This document shows positions 42,771-51,138 of a stretch of DNA of 64,000 nucleotides, piece after piece. Source of the stretch: Pseudomonas fluorescens (GTDB taxonomy: Bacteria > Pseudomonadota > Gammaproteobacteria > Pseudomonadales > Pseudomonadaceae); NCBI RefSeq assembly GCF_902497775.2, contig NZ_OZ024668.1:2379826-2443825 (forward strand). Direction: 5' to 3'. Below the pieces are notes generated by a model that was given only the letters and a program-made list of their open reading frames with translations, did no database searches and was not told the DNA's origin. The position numbers and the translations under genes were made by a program. Position 1 is the first letter of the stretch. Each line of letters opens with the position of its first letter.

Positions 42771-44417
42771 GTGACCACCACCCGCATCATGCCGCCGGCC
42801 CCCGGCGCCTACGGCTACCCGCTGCTGATCAAGCGCCTGCTGCTGTCTGGCGTGCGCTATCAACCCGGCCAGGAAATCGTCTACGCCGACAAGCTGCGTT
42901 ACAGCTACACCACCTTGCTTGAGCGCATTCAGCGCCTGGCCAATGTGTTGAGCGCAGCCGGGGTGAAACCCGGCGATACCGTGGCCTTGCTCGACTGGGA
43001 CAGCCACCGGGCGCTGGAGTGCTTCTTTGCCGTGCCGATGCTCGGCGCGGTGCTGCATACCGTCAACGTGCGGCTGTCGCCCGAGCAGGTGCGCTACACC
43101 ATGAACCATGCTGAAGACCACCTGGTGCTGGTGCATGACGACTTCGTGCCGCTGATGGCCCAGTTGCGCGACCAGTTGCCGACGGTGAAGGGTTACCTGC
43201 GCCTGAGCGACGGCGCTGATGCCCGCAACGAACTGCCGCTGCTGGGCGAGTACGAAACGCTGCTGGCCGGCGCTGCTACGCACTTCGACTTCGCCGATTT
43301 CGATGAAAACTCGATGGCGACGCTGTTCTACACCACCGGCACCACCGGCAACCCCAAGGGCGTGTACTTCAGCCACCGCCAACTGGTGCTGCACACCCTC
43401 AACGAACTTGGCACCTTCGCCGCTTGCGGGGGCGAGCCGTTGTTGCGCTCGGGGGATGTCTACATGCCCATTACGCCGATGTTCCATGTGCATGCCTGGG
43501 GTGTGCCCTACGTGGCCACGGCCCTGGGTATCAAACAGGTTTACCCCGGCCGCTACGAGCCCAACCAGCTGGTGCGGCTGATGCGTGAAGAGCACGTGAG
43601 CTTCTCGCACTGCGTGCCGACCCTGTTGCAGATGATGCTCGACTGCGACGAAGGCCAGCGCACCGACCTCAGCGGCTGGAAGATGCTGCTGGGTGGCAGC
43701 GCCCTGACCCAGGGCCTGGCGGCGCGGGCCAGTGCCAGGGGCATTCGCGTGCACTGCGGCTATGGCATGTCCGAAACCTGCCCGCTGCTCAGCGTCACCC
43801 ACCTCAGCGTTGAGGACCTGGCGCTGCCCATGCACGCGCAACTGCCGCTGCGTATCAACGCTGGGGTACCGATCCCGCTGGTGGACCTGCGCATTGTCGA
43901 CGAACAGGGCGAGGAGGTGAGCCATGACGGCGAAAGCCTCGGTGAAATCGTCGTGCGCGCGCCATGGCTGACCCAGGGCTACCTCAAGGAGCCGGAGCAG
44001 GGCGCGGCACTCTGGGCCGGCGGCTGGCTGCACACCGGCGACATGGCCTGCATCAATGAGCGCGGCGTGGTGCAGATCCGCGACCGGATCAAGGATGTGA
44101 TCAAGACCGGCGGCGAGTGGATCAGTTCGGTGGAGCTGGAGAACCTGATCAGCCAGCACCGCGGGGTCGACTCGGTAGCAGTGGTCGGCGTCGCCGATGC
44201 ACAGTGGGGCGAGCAACCACTGGCGCTGGTGGTCTGCGTGGCCGGTGTCGAACTGGATCAGCCCACGCTGGCCCGGCACCTGCAGCCGTTCGTCGACAGC
44301 GGCCAGCTGAACAAATGGGCGATCCCGCGGCTGGTGCGGTTTGTCAGCGAGATTCCGAAAACCAGCGTCGGCAAGATCAACAAGAAGCTGATTCGCGAGA
44401 ACCACTGCAACGCCTGA
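42771..44417 (+). CDS. AMP-dependent acyl-CoA synthetase, AlkK-like medium-chain type
   Basis: A 548-residue adenylate-forming ligase. The P-loop is YTTGTTGNPKGVYFSH, followed by the A5 motif GYGMSETCP and the A8 region WLHTGDMACINERG, with the C-terminal lysine in KTSVGKINKK. The N-terminus (TRIMPPAPGAYGYPLLIKRLL) resembles AlkK, which activates medium-chain fatty acids. GTG 42771 is chosen because GAAGGA lies eight bases upstream; GTG 42756, overlapping the dehydrogenase stop, is the alternative and adds five residues. Last gene of the operon before a terminator. Confidence 0.87.
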   Translation: MTTTRIMPPAPGAYGYPLLIKRLLLSGVRYQPGQEIVYADKLRYSYTTLLERIQRLANVLSAAGVKPGDTVALLDWDSHRALECFFAVPMLGAVLHTVNVRLSPEQVRYTMNHAEDHLVLVHDDFVPLMAQLRDQLPTVKGYLRLSDGADARNELPLLGEYETLLAGAATHFDFADFDENSMATLFYTTGTTGNPKGVYFSHRQLVLHTLNELGTFAACGGEPLLRSGDVYMPITPMFHVHAWGVPYVATALGIKQVYPGRYEPNQLVRLMREEHVSFSHCVPTLLQMMLDCDEGQRTDLSGWKMLLGGSALTQGLAARASARGIRVHCGYGMSETCPLLSVTHLSVEDLALPMHAQLPLRINAGVPIPLVDLRIVDEQGEEVSHDGESLGEIVVRAPWLTQGYLKEPEQGAALWAGGWLHTGDMACINERGVVQIRDRIKDVIKTGGEWISSVELENLISQHRGVDSVAVVGVADAQWGEQPLALVVCVAGVELDQPTLARHLQPFVDSGQLNKWAIPRLVRFVSEIPKTSVGKINKKLIRENHCNA

Positions 44418-44431
44418 CGGCGATGACTCGT

Positions 44432-44469
44432 CTTGCCCCGCGATGAAGACAACCCAATCGTGGGGCAAG
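44432..44469. terminator. REP-like bidirectional terminator
   Basis: Inverted arms CTTGCCCC (44432-44439) and GGGGCAAG (44462-44469) enclose a loop that keeps REP core sequences (CGCGATGAAG). It sits between the convergent ligase and GMC oxidoreductase genes and probably ends both transcripts. Confidence 0.6.
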
Positions 44470-44494
44470 TCGAGCCGTAGCGCAGCCTCTACAG

Positions 44495-46261
44495 TCAAAC
44501 TTCAGTCAGGTCCGAGGTGGGCGGGTTGGCGGCGTTGACGCTGTCCAGTTGCTGGTCCGCCAGGTCCTGGGCCAGCGCCACCATGGTCATGGTCGGGTTC
44601 CACGAACCGCTGGCCGGCCACAGCGCACCGCCGGTGACGTAGACGTTGTGCACGCCATGGGGACGGTAATCAAGGCCCACCACGCCTTCGTCCTTGTCAC
44701 CGATCCACAGGGTCGAGCCTTCATGCACCAGCCCGGCCACCCGGCGCTCAGCAATGCTTGGCCGTTGGCTGTTCCAGTGGCCCAGGTTCGGGTCGCCGTG
44801 CCAGTACTCGACCTTGCCTTCGGGGGCGAAGACCCGTTCCATCATCTGGAAGGTGCCTTCATCCATGGTGTCCCAGGTTTGCCGGTCGGTTTCGCTGGCC
44901 AGCACCTGCAGGTTGACGTTGGTGGTCGGGTCGTCCAGGCCGTTGAGGTGAAAGTGGTTTTCCGGGTTGCGAAAGTCAATCTCGCCGAGCACGGCGCAGA
45001 CGAACACCAGGTAGTCCTTCGACGACTCCAGTTGCGCCATTGATGCGGTCGCCACCACATCAGGCATATAGCGCGCAGCTTTCTGCGCATTCTTCGCCGG
45101 TTCCCGGTCTGACAGCACTGACAGTTGCACGTGGTACTGCATACCGTTCTGCTTGTTCTTGCCGGCCAGGTAGATGGCCGCAAGCTCCAGCTCCGCCAGT
45201 TTGCCGGCGAACGGGTAGTCCTTGCGCGGCACCCGCGCGACCACCGAGGTGATGAAGTGGGCGGTGAAGCGATCGCCGGCACGCTTGATTTGCGGGAACG
45301 AGTTCATCAGCAAAGTCGCCGGCGGCAGGGTGCCCATGGCCAGGATCAGCTTGGCGTTACCAATATTGACTACACCGCGCGAGGTTTGCAGCGCCGTGGC
45401 CGCGCCATCTTGCTGGTGGATGCGCTCGACGATGCACTCGGTGATGATCCGCAGCGGGCTGCCAGCACCGGCAGCGGCCAGGTCGGCCTGTTTGCCGGCC
45501 AGCTCCATGATTGACGCCGGAGTCGAGAACTTGGCAAAGTCCACGCCACCGGCACGATCGGCGGCAGCGGCGAGTGGCGCTGGCAACCAGCGGGTGGCCG
45601 AGTCGATCTTGCCGATGTTGTGATCGAGCATTTTCTGCAGCTCAAGCTGCATGGCGCCATAGACCGGGCGTTGCTCGGTGACATGGGCGCGCACTTGCGG
45701 GTCGAGCTGGGTATCGATCTTGTCGGCCGGGATCACGTTGAGCAGCCTCTCGGCCGACTCGAACCGGGCTTCGGCAGCGGCGATGGTCTGCTCGGGCCAG
45801 AAGGCCATTTCATCCTTGGTCGGCCGCGGGCACCAGGCGCTCCACATGATGCTGCGGCCACCAAAGAACGGCACCATGCCGTGCTGCCAGCCGATGTTTC
45901 CGGGTGGCTGGTTGGCAGTACGCGCCGAGAGGGTCCAGGGGAAGGTTTCGGAGAAGCCGCCGAGGGTCTTCTGGTAAGGGATCGGCAGGTTCTGGAAGTG
46001 TTCGGGGAGGAAGAACGGCCCGCGCTCGACCATCAGGATCCGCGCCTTGGGGTTGCTGCTCAGGATGCGCTCGGCGAAGGCCAGGGAGCAGAAGCCGGTA
46101 CCGATAATGATGAAATCGAACTGCTCCTCTTCGCGGACCTGTTTCCAGGCCGATTCAGAGAGAAAGAACACGTGGTCCAGTACCTTCTGGGCGTTGGGTG
46201 TTTGTGGACCGGGAGTAGGGTAGCCGTGACCGAAGTTGGTCGAACTGGTGACTGCGCTCAT
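44495..46261 (-). CDS. GMC-family FAD oxidoreductase
   Basis: A 588-residue GMC oxidoreductase. The FAD-binding beta-alpha-beta unit is at about residues 48-75 (FDFIIIGTGFCSLAFAERIL, where the third glycine of GxGxxG is replaced by Ser). A GMC signature is seen in FFGGRSIMWSAW, and the C-terminal active-site part in GGALWPASGSWNPTMTMVALA. The enzyme should oxidise an alcohol or sugar; cholesterol-oxidase- and glucose-dehydrogenase-like enzymes are relatives. There is no signal peptide. ATG 46261 follows GGAGG. It lies beside a two-component system rather than a cytochrome subunit gene. Substrate is unknown. Confidence 0.85.
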   Translation of the reverse strand: MSAVTSSTNFGHGYPTPGPQTPNAQKVLDHVFFLSESAWKQVREEEQFDFIIIGTGFCSLAFAERILSSNPKARILMVERGPFFLPEHFQNLPIPYQKTLGGFSETFPWTLSARTANQPPGNIGWQHGMVPFFGGRSIMWSAWCPRPTKDEMAFWPEQTIAAAEARFESAERLLNVIPADKIDTQLDPQVRAHVTEQRPVYGAMQLELQKMLDHNIGKIDSATRWLPAPLAAAADRAGGVDFAKFSTPASIMELAGKQADLAAAGAGSPLRIITECIVERIHQQDGAATALQTSRGVVNIGNAKLILAMGTLPPATLLMNSFPQIKRAGDRFTAHFITSVVARVPRKDYPFAGKLAELELAAIYLAGKNKQNGMQYHVQLSVLSDREPAKNAQKAARYMPDVVATASMAQLESSKDYLVFVCAVLGEIDFRNPENHFHLNGLDDPTTNVNLQVLASETDRQTWDTMDEGTFQMMERVFAPEGKVEYWHGDPNLGHWNSQRPSIAERRVAGLVHEGSTLWIGDKDEGVVGLDYRPHGVHNVYVTGGALWPASGSWNPTMTMVALAQDLADQQLDSVNAANPPTSDLTEV

Positions 46262-46338
46262 TGTTGCCTCCAATCATTGTTGGCAGAGGGTCTATCGTCC
46301 TTGTGCAGCGGTTGCAGCCCCGTGAACACGGCGCTGCG

Positions 46339-46354
46339 CTGCTAACGCTAGCAG
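46339..46354. promoter_or_regulatory. Inverted repeat in the promoter region of the GMC gene
   Basis: CTGCTA-ACGC-TAGCAG, a 6-bp inverted repeat, lies about 80 bp upstream of the GMC start, in the 149-bp gap between it and the response-regulator gene. LuxR-type regulators often bind such dyads, so it may be the site of the adjacent regulator. Observation only. Confidence 0.35.
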
Positions 46355-46410
46355 AGCGAAGTGGCAATTCAAGATCACTTGGTCGGGGGCTAGGGGCCCC
46401 ATCGTTGTAT

Positions 46411-47025
46411 TCAGGCAACCCCTGAATACTTCACCGCAGCCGCCGCCCGCGATGGCACATTGAGGGTACGCAACAACGACGACACATGGATGCGCACGGT
46501 AAACGGCGATATATCCAGCGCGCGGGCGATTTCCTTGTTGGTCTTGCCCTGGGCAATCAGGCGCAACACTTCTTGCTGGCGCGCGGTCAGGGTGCTGGCG
46601 ACGGCGCTGGTATCCAGCGGCAGCAACCCGGAGGGGGCAAAGCGCACCAGCACTTCACCTTCACGAATAGCCAGAATCGCCTGGCCAATCTCGTCCGGGG
46701 CGATGTTCTTGCCGATGAAACCGTCGATGCCAGCGGCCATCACCTCGCCAATCAGCTCCTCGTCATCGACCATCGACACCACGATCAAGGTGGTGCGGCG
46801 CAATTGCTGGCGCAGGTCGACCAACTGGCTGATACAGGTCAGCCCCGGGAAGCGTAAATCAAGGATCAGGGTGTCCGGCTCCGGGCCGCTTGCTATCAGG
46901 CTTAGTACGCGGTCGAAATCACCGGCCTCTTCGCTCAGGGCATCAGGCAACAGGCGCTGGACAGTACGTACCATTGCTTCGCGGAACAACGGATGGTCGT
47001 CGGCTATGATTATCCGGTATGCCAT
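46411..47025 (-). CDS. NarL/LuxR-family response regulator
   Basis: A 204-residue response regulator. The receiver holds the acidic pair Asp9-Asp10 and the phosphoacceptor Asp56 in [10 protein letters not shown]; the C-terminus has a LuxR helix-turn-helix ([20 protein letters not shown], then [16 protein letters not shown]). It resembles the AgmR/ErbR-type regulators of alcohol oxidation in Pseudomonas. It is divergent from the hybrid kinase gene at 47140 and upstream of the GMC gene in the same direction, so the kinase probably phosphorylates it and the GMC gene is the likely target. Confidence 0.88.
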   Translation of the reverse strand: MAYRIIIADDHPLFREAMVRTVQRLLPDALSEEAGDFDRVLSLIASGPEPDTLILDLRFPGLTCISQLVDLRQQLRRTTLIVVSMVDDEELIGEVMAAGIDGFIGKNIAPDEIGQAILAIREGEVLVRFAPSGLLPLDTSAVASTLTARQQEVLRLIAQGKTNKEIARALDISPFTVRIHVSSLLRTLNVPSRAAAAVKYSGVA

Positions 47026-47139
47026 GGTGAGTGCCTCCCTGGGCCTGGCGTTCCTTACGGGCGTGCTACTTTACCACCGGGTACGGTCGCCGCCCGGTGT
47101 TCATGCTGGATATGACGACTGTCGCACAAGGATGTTCCG

Positions 47140-48756
47140 ATGAAGTTCGAGAAAAACTCCGAGCTCGACCAGGCTAACCTGCGCATCATTGTCGCCTGCA
47201 TTGCCGTGGTCTATATCAGCGCGCTGGGCTTTCTGCCCGGGCAGCGCTTTGCAACCTACCTGCCGATCGTGATCTACATCATCCTGTTCCTGCTGCTGTC
47301 GGTGGTCCTGCGCCAAGTCATCGTGCGCTGGCCGGGGGTGTATCCGGCGAGGCGTATTTTCAGCATGGTCCAGGACTACACCGGCACCTGTTTCGGCCTG
47401 GTGGTGGGCGGCGAGGCGGCGCTGCCGCTGTACGCGGTGATGGTCTGGGTCAACCTGGGCAACGGCATGCGTTTCGGCTCGCGCTACCTGGCGATCGCCA
47501 CCGTCCTGGCCTTGGTGGCGCTGCTGTGCGTCTACCGGCTGACACCGTATTGGCAAGCGCAACCGTTCATGGTGCTGATGCTGATGATCACCAGCACGGT
47601 GATCCCGATGTACGCGCACCTGTTGCTCGAACGCACGCGCAAGGCTTCAGAACAAGCCACCGCCGCCAACCTGGAAAAGTCGCGGTTTCTGGCCCAGGCC
47701 AGCCACGACCTGCGCCAGCCCATTCACTCCATCGGCCTGTTCACCGCCTGCTTGCGCGAAGCGCACCTGGGTGAAGAAGAGCGCCGGCTGGTCGACAACA
47801 TCGACCGCTCACTGCTCAACGTTTCGCAACTGTTTCGCTCGATTCTCGACCTCTACACCCTCGACAACGGACGCTTGCAGCCACGCTTGCAGAGCGTGCA
47901 ACTGGGCGAGTTTCTTCAAGACCTGCTGCGCCAGAACGCCGAAGCGGCGCGCTGGGCCGGCGTGAAATTGCGCCTGCGCGCCGCTGAGCACTGGGTACAG
48001 GTCGACCCGGCGCTGCTGGCGACCATGGTCCAGAACGTGCTGTCCAACTGCTTCAAATACGCGCCGCAGCGGCCGGTACTGATCGGCGTACGCAAGCGTG
48101 GGGACGGGCTGGCCATTGTCATCTATGACCAGGGGCGTGGCATCGAAGCCGACGAGCTGCCCAAGGTGTTCGAGGAGTTCTACCGTGTGCGCCAGTTGCG
48201 CGACAAGGACGTCGAGGGCGTTGGCCTGGGCCTGTCGATCGTCAGGCGCCTGGGGCAGATGATGGCCATGCAGGTGGCGATACGTTCTCGGGTTGGCCAC
48301 GGTACCGCCTTGAGTCTTGAGGGTTTGCGCGAGGTTGGCGCGCCCAAGCACCAGGTCTACCGCGAAGACGCGAGCCAGGTCGGCCTGCTGACTGGCTTGA
48401 AAGTGTGCCTGGTGGAGGACGATCGCAACGTGCTGCTGGCCACCAAGGCCTTGCTCGAACGCTGGGGCTGTGAGGTACAGGCCGAGCTGAATGGCAAGGA
48501 CCTGGCCAGCGACTGCGACATCATCGTCGCCGACTATGACCTGGGCAACCACGCCACCGGCATCGAGTGCATCGACCAGTTGCGCGCGCAACGGGGCAGG
48601 GCGGTGCCGGCGCTGATCCTCACCGGGCATGAAGTGGAGAAGATCCAGGCGGCCCTGCACGACCGCCAGATCGCCATTTTGTCCAAACCGGTGCGCCCGG
48701 CGGAATTGCGCGCCACCCTGCGGGCATTGCGTGAGGTTGCTACAGAGCCGGTTTGA
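47140..48756 (+). CDS. Hybrid sensor histidine kinase/response regulator
   Basis: A 538-residue hybrid kinase. About five membrane helices fill residues 15-160 without a periplasmic sensor domain. The phosphorylated histidine is His189 in QASHDLRQPIHSIG; the ATPase N-box VQNVLSNCFKYAP lies near 298 and the G-boxes DQGRGIE and GVGLGLSI follow. A C-terminal receiver has Asp465 as probable phosphoacceptor (IIVADYDLG) and a KPVRP motif. It belongs to the ASHDLRQPxH group that includes NahK and ErcS-type kinases. It is divergent from the NarL-type gene, its likely partner. The signal is not known. Confidence 0.88.
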   Translation: MKFEKNSELDQANLRIIVACIAVVYISALGFLPGQRFATYLPIVIYIILFLLLSVVLRQVIVRWPGVYPARRIFSMVQDYTGTCFGLVVGGEAALPLYAVMVWVNLGNGMRFGSRYLAIATVLALVALLCVYRLTPYWQAQPFMVLMLMITSTVIPMYAHLLLERTRKASEQATAANLEKSRFLAQASHDLRQPIHSIGLFTACLREAHLGEEERRLVDNIDRSLLNVSQLFRSILDLYTLDNGRLQPRLQSVQLGEFLQDLLRQNAEAARWAGVKLRLRAAEHWVQVDPALLATMVQNVLSNCFKYAPQRPVLIGVRKRGDGLAIVIYDQGRGIEADELPKVFEEFYRVRQLRDKDVEGVGLGLSIVRRLGQMMAMQVAIRSRVGHGTALSLEGLREVGAPKHQVYREDASQVGLLTGLKVCLVEDDRNVLLATKALLERWGCEVQAELNGKDLASDCDIIVADYDLGNHATGIECIDQLRAQRGRAVPALILTGHEVEKIQAALHDRQIAILSKPVRPAELRATLRALREVATEPV

Positions 48757-48763
48757 CTCCGGA

Positions 48764-49081
48764 TCAATAGCGCTGCAACGGATTCTGCGGCCGGCCACTG
48801 TTCTTGTTGTAGCATTGCGCCCCCATGCCCATGCCCATGGAGGCGATGCCGACCATGACGCCGCTTGGCAGCTCGCAGTTGTAATCCCCCGAAGCGGTAC
48901 TGGCGATGTAATAGGTGGAGCTGTGGTCGCTGCGCACGTTGGAAATCTTGGTTACCGGCTCGCCGATGGTGGTCTGCGCAGTGGACTTGAGACGGTCTTC
49001 GTTGGGTTTCATGGTCTGGCAGCCGGCAATGGCGACCAGCAGGGCGCTGAGCAGGGTGATCTTGATGAATGCTGGTTTCAT
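48764..49081 (-). CDS. Small lipoprotein of unknown function
   Basis: A 105-residue protein with a type II signal peptide: LLSALLVAIAGC with the lipidated cysteine at about residue 20. The mature part is short, contains two more cysteines, and a glycine-methionine stretch (SMGMGMGAQC). It is predicted to be membrane-anchored in the periplasm. ATG 49081 follows AAGGAAG. It converges on the hybrid kinase gene 7 bp away. Function is not recognised. Confidence 0.72.
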   Translation of the reverse strand: MKPAFIKITLLSALLVAIAGCQTMKPNEDRLKSTAQTTIGEPVTKISNVRSDHSSTYYIASTASGDYNCELPSGVMVGIASMGMGMGAQCYNKNSGRPQNPLQRY

Positions 49082-49240
49082 GGCGCTTCTTCCTTGGTGT
49101 TGTTGTGTTTTTGCAGACACGGTGATCCCTCGCGCCGCAACGCTGCGGCACTGGGGAACACTGGGGGTGAAGAGGAATATAGCGCCGGGAAAGTGCGGGG
49201 TCGATTAGCACAAACGGGCTAATGGCGCGTAGCCATCTCG

Positions 49241-50116
49241 TCAGCCTTTGGCACCCAGTCGCAGGCTTTCGACGACCTCCGAGAGCTCTTCCGTTGATGA
49301 CGATTCTGCCCCGGAGCTTTCAGCTCGAGGCAGCTGGCGATACTCGCTAGGTGTACACCCGACGAATTGCTTGAAGGCACGAGCAAAATAAGAAGGGTCC
49401 TTGAATCCGACTTCGTAACCGATGCTGGTGATGGGCATCTGGCTGTTGTCGAGCAGCTCCCTGGCATAGTCCATCCGTTTGCTCAGGATGTACTCCATGA
49501 ACCCCAGGCCATTCACTTCCTTGAACAGGCGGCTGAAGCGAAAGGTGGTCATGCCACAGCGCTTGGCCAATTCTTTCTGGTCGATGCTGTCGCGTAAATG
49601 CTGGTCGATGTAGAGCAATATGTTACTGAGTGCCTGGTGCTTGTGGTGTTCTGCGGTCAGCCGGATGCTGTCCGGCAGCGACGGGCCATGTTCGATCAGT
49701 GGCTTCTTGCTGGGGAAGTGAGTGCTGCGGCGCAGTTCGCAGAGTTGCTGCAGTGCGTGCAGAAAGCGGCTTTTTTCGCTGTTGCACAGGGGCAGCACGA
49801 TGTACTCCCAGACCCGTGAGCGCATGGCCCATACGGCAAGCTCTTCAGAGTGCTGTACGGTGAACATGGCGATCGGTATCGAGGGGGACTTGTGCTTGAT
49901 CTCCAGCAGCAGGTTGAGGCCTGGCATGTCGGGGCGGTCATAGTGGAGGCAGACCATGTCTGGCTGGCGCTCACCGGCAAGCTCGGACAACGCGGCTTTC
50001 TTGGCGATACGACATTCACAGGTCGGGCGAAAATGCGCGACCAACGCCTCGGCCGATCGATCCCGGGTGAGATCGAACCACAGCAGAAATGGCAAGTTGG
50101 CCGATTCAGGTTTCAT
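49241..50116 (-). CDS. AraC-family regulator with degenerate receiver domain, likely Tad pilus regulator
   Basis: A 291-residue protein. Residues 9-125 have receiver-domain character, but the phosphoacceptor position appears to be His58 (CLHYDRPDMPG) and the conserved Lys is Leu108 (YIVLPL), so ordinary phosphorylation is unlikely, although Asp60 is close. Residues 165-275 form an AraC DNA-binding domain (DQKELAKRCGMTTFRFSRLF and ITSIGYEVGFKDPSYFARAF). It is divergent from flp1. Tandem repeats with a 21-bp spacing precede both flp genes, as an AraC target would. It probably activates the pilus operon; the signal could be a bound ligand or protein. Confidence 0.85.
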   Translation of the reverse strand: MKPESANLPFLLWFDLTRDRSAEALVAHFRPTCECRIAKKAALSELAGERQPDMVCLHYDRPDMPGLNLLLEIKHKSPSIPIAMFTVQHSEELAVWAMRSRVWEYIVLPLCNSEKSRFLHALQQLCELRRSTHFPSKKPLIEHGPSLPDSIRLTAEHHKHQALSNILLYIDQHLRDSIDQKELAKRCGMTTFRFSRLFKEVNGLGFMEYILSKRMDYARELLDNSQMPITSIGYEVGFKDPSYFARAFKQFVGCTPSEYRQLPRAESSGAESSSTEELSEVVESLRLGAKG

Positions 50117-50178
50117 CTTCTCATTCCTTCCTTGTTTCTCGTTCTCTCAACCTCGCCGGGCAGGCAGTGCTGCAAAAT

Positions 50179-50234
50179 ACTCCTAGTAATCAATAAAAAA
50201 CTCCTAACCCCTCGTTAGGTCTCCTGACTAGGAT
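50179..50234 (+). promoter_or_regulatory. flp1 promoter with tandem ACTCCTA repeats
   Basis: Two ACTCCTA boxes, each preceded by an A-rich run, start at 50179 and 50200 (21 bp apart). The second continues ACTCCTAACCCCT. TAGGAT at 50229-50234 is a possible -10, 29 bp after the second box starts; a -35 would then fall inside the second box. The same arrangement is found before flp2. It is the likely binding site of the divergent AraC-type regulator. Confidence 0.6.
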
Positions 50235-50295
50235 TCAAACAGGCGGCACACTAAGTCTCCGCCTCGGTCAATAGAACTTAGATGAGGTGAGTAAA

Positions 50296-50487
50296 ATGAA
50301 TCTGCAATCGATCAAAACGTCGGTGCTGAAATTCATCAAGGACGAAGAAGGCCTGACTATTGTGGAATATGCGGTAGCGGGTGGTTTGATTACACTGGGT
50401 GCCGTGGCCGCTTTCGTGACACTGGGGGGGAACGTGAGTACCGCCATTACCAGTTTGGGTTGTGCCGTCAAAGGCACCACCTGCTAG
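50296..50487 (+). CDS. flp: Flp-type pilin 1
   Basis: A 63-residue Flp prepilin. The processing site is after Gly19 (KDEEG-LTIVEYAVAGG); the +5 glutamate and the following tyrosine are the Flp signature. The mature 44-residue pilin has one hydrophobic helix and ends GCAVKGTTC with two cysteines six residues apart, which could form a disulfide loop. ATG 50296 follows GAGGTGAG. It shares 54 of 63 residues with flp2. Assembly is by the Tad machinery encoded downstream. Confidence 0.93.
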   Translation: MNLQSIKTSVLKFIKDEEGLTIVEYAVAGGLITLGAVAAFVTLGGNVSTAITSLGCAVKGTTC

Positions 50488-51138
50488 TGCCCCAACCCCC
50501 ATCGTCAGCCCCGACCAGAGCGCTAGCGGCATGCTTGCCTCTGGGTCGTGGCGGGTGAGGGACGTGGCGCGAGGATAAAAACGCATCATATGGACTCTGC
50601 CTGGTTGGTTAACCATGATCCCGTTCGGACAAGGTGGAGTCTTCTCAGCCGCGGCGCCGCGGGCTAAAGCCCTGGGTGCCGAGCCACCCCCAACAATCCA
50701 GTCTCGTGGTGCGTCAGACTTCACTGTCCTGGCCCCGCTCCTGATATTTCTTCCTCGTTGACCAGTATCGTCGTTGTGTTGCCTGCGCGCAGATCAAATC
50801 CTGATAAGAAAACCCTTGCTTAGACCGCATTGGCGAGATTTGTTTTCCGGTGCATTGGCGCTGTTTCGGCTCTTTGCAGGGTAACGGGATGCGACTGAGT
50901 TTCGCCTGCGATAAGGTCACAATGTTATGTAAGTTATTCACTATTGATCGCGTGCGTTAGTTTCAGCACGGGGGCGCTTTGTATTTTTTCTTGCGCGAGT
51001 AATACCGCAAAAAACGCGCAAAAAACTCCTAGCGTTGAGCAAAAAACTCCTAACCCCTGTGTTGTGCTTCTGACTAATGTTCACCCAGGCAGTACGAGAA
51101 GTGCTGCTCTAAAAAACAAACTGAATGAGGTGAGCAAA
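50488..51138 (+). other. Gap between the two flp genes, relatively AT-rich on the right
   Basis: This 651-bp stretch holds no convincing gene; the open frames present lack a good ribosome site or family likeness. It contains a 14-bp perfect palindrome CCGCGGCGCCGCGG (50649-50662) joined to GGGCT-AA-AGCCC (50661-50672), which may end the flp1 message, and the flp2 promoter at the right end (51025-51080). A small non-coding RNA cannot be excluded. Confidence 0.5.
51025..51080 (+). promoter_or_regulatory. flp2 promoter with tandem ACTCCTA repeats
   Basis: ACTCCTA boxes start at 51025 and 51046, again 21 bp apart and each after a run of A. The second is followed by ACCCCT as at flp1. TAATGT at 51075-51080 is a possible -10, 29 bp after the start of the second box, the same distance as at flp1. 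Both promoters therefore look like duplicated copies under the same regulator. Confidence 0.6.

Noticed and set aside
50714-50941. 75-codon minus-strand frame between the flp genes
   Set aside because: No recognisable family, no good ribosome site, and amino-acid composition unlike a real protein.
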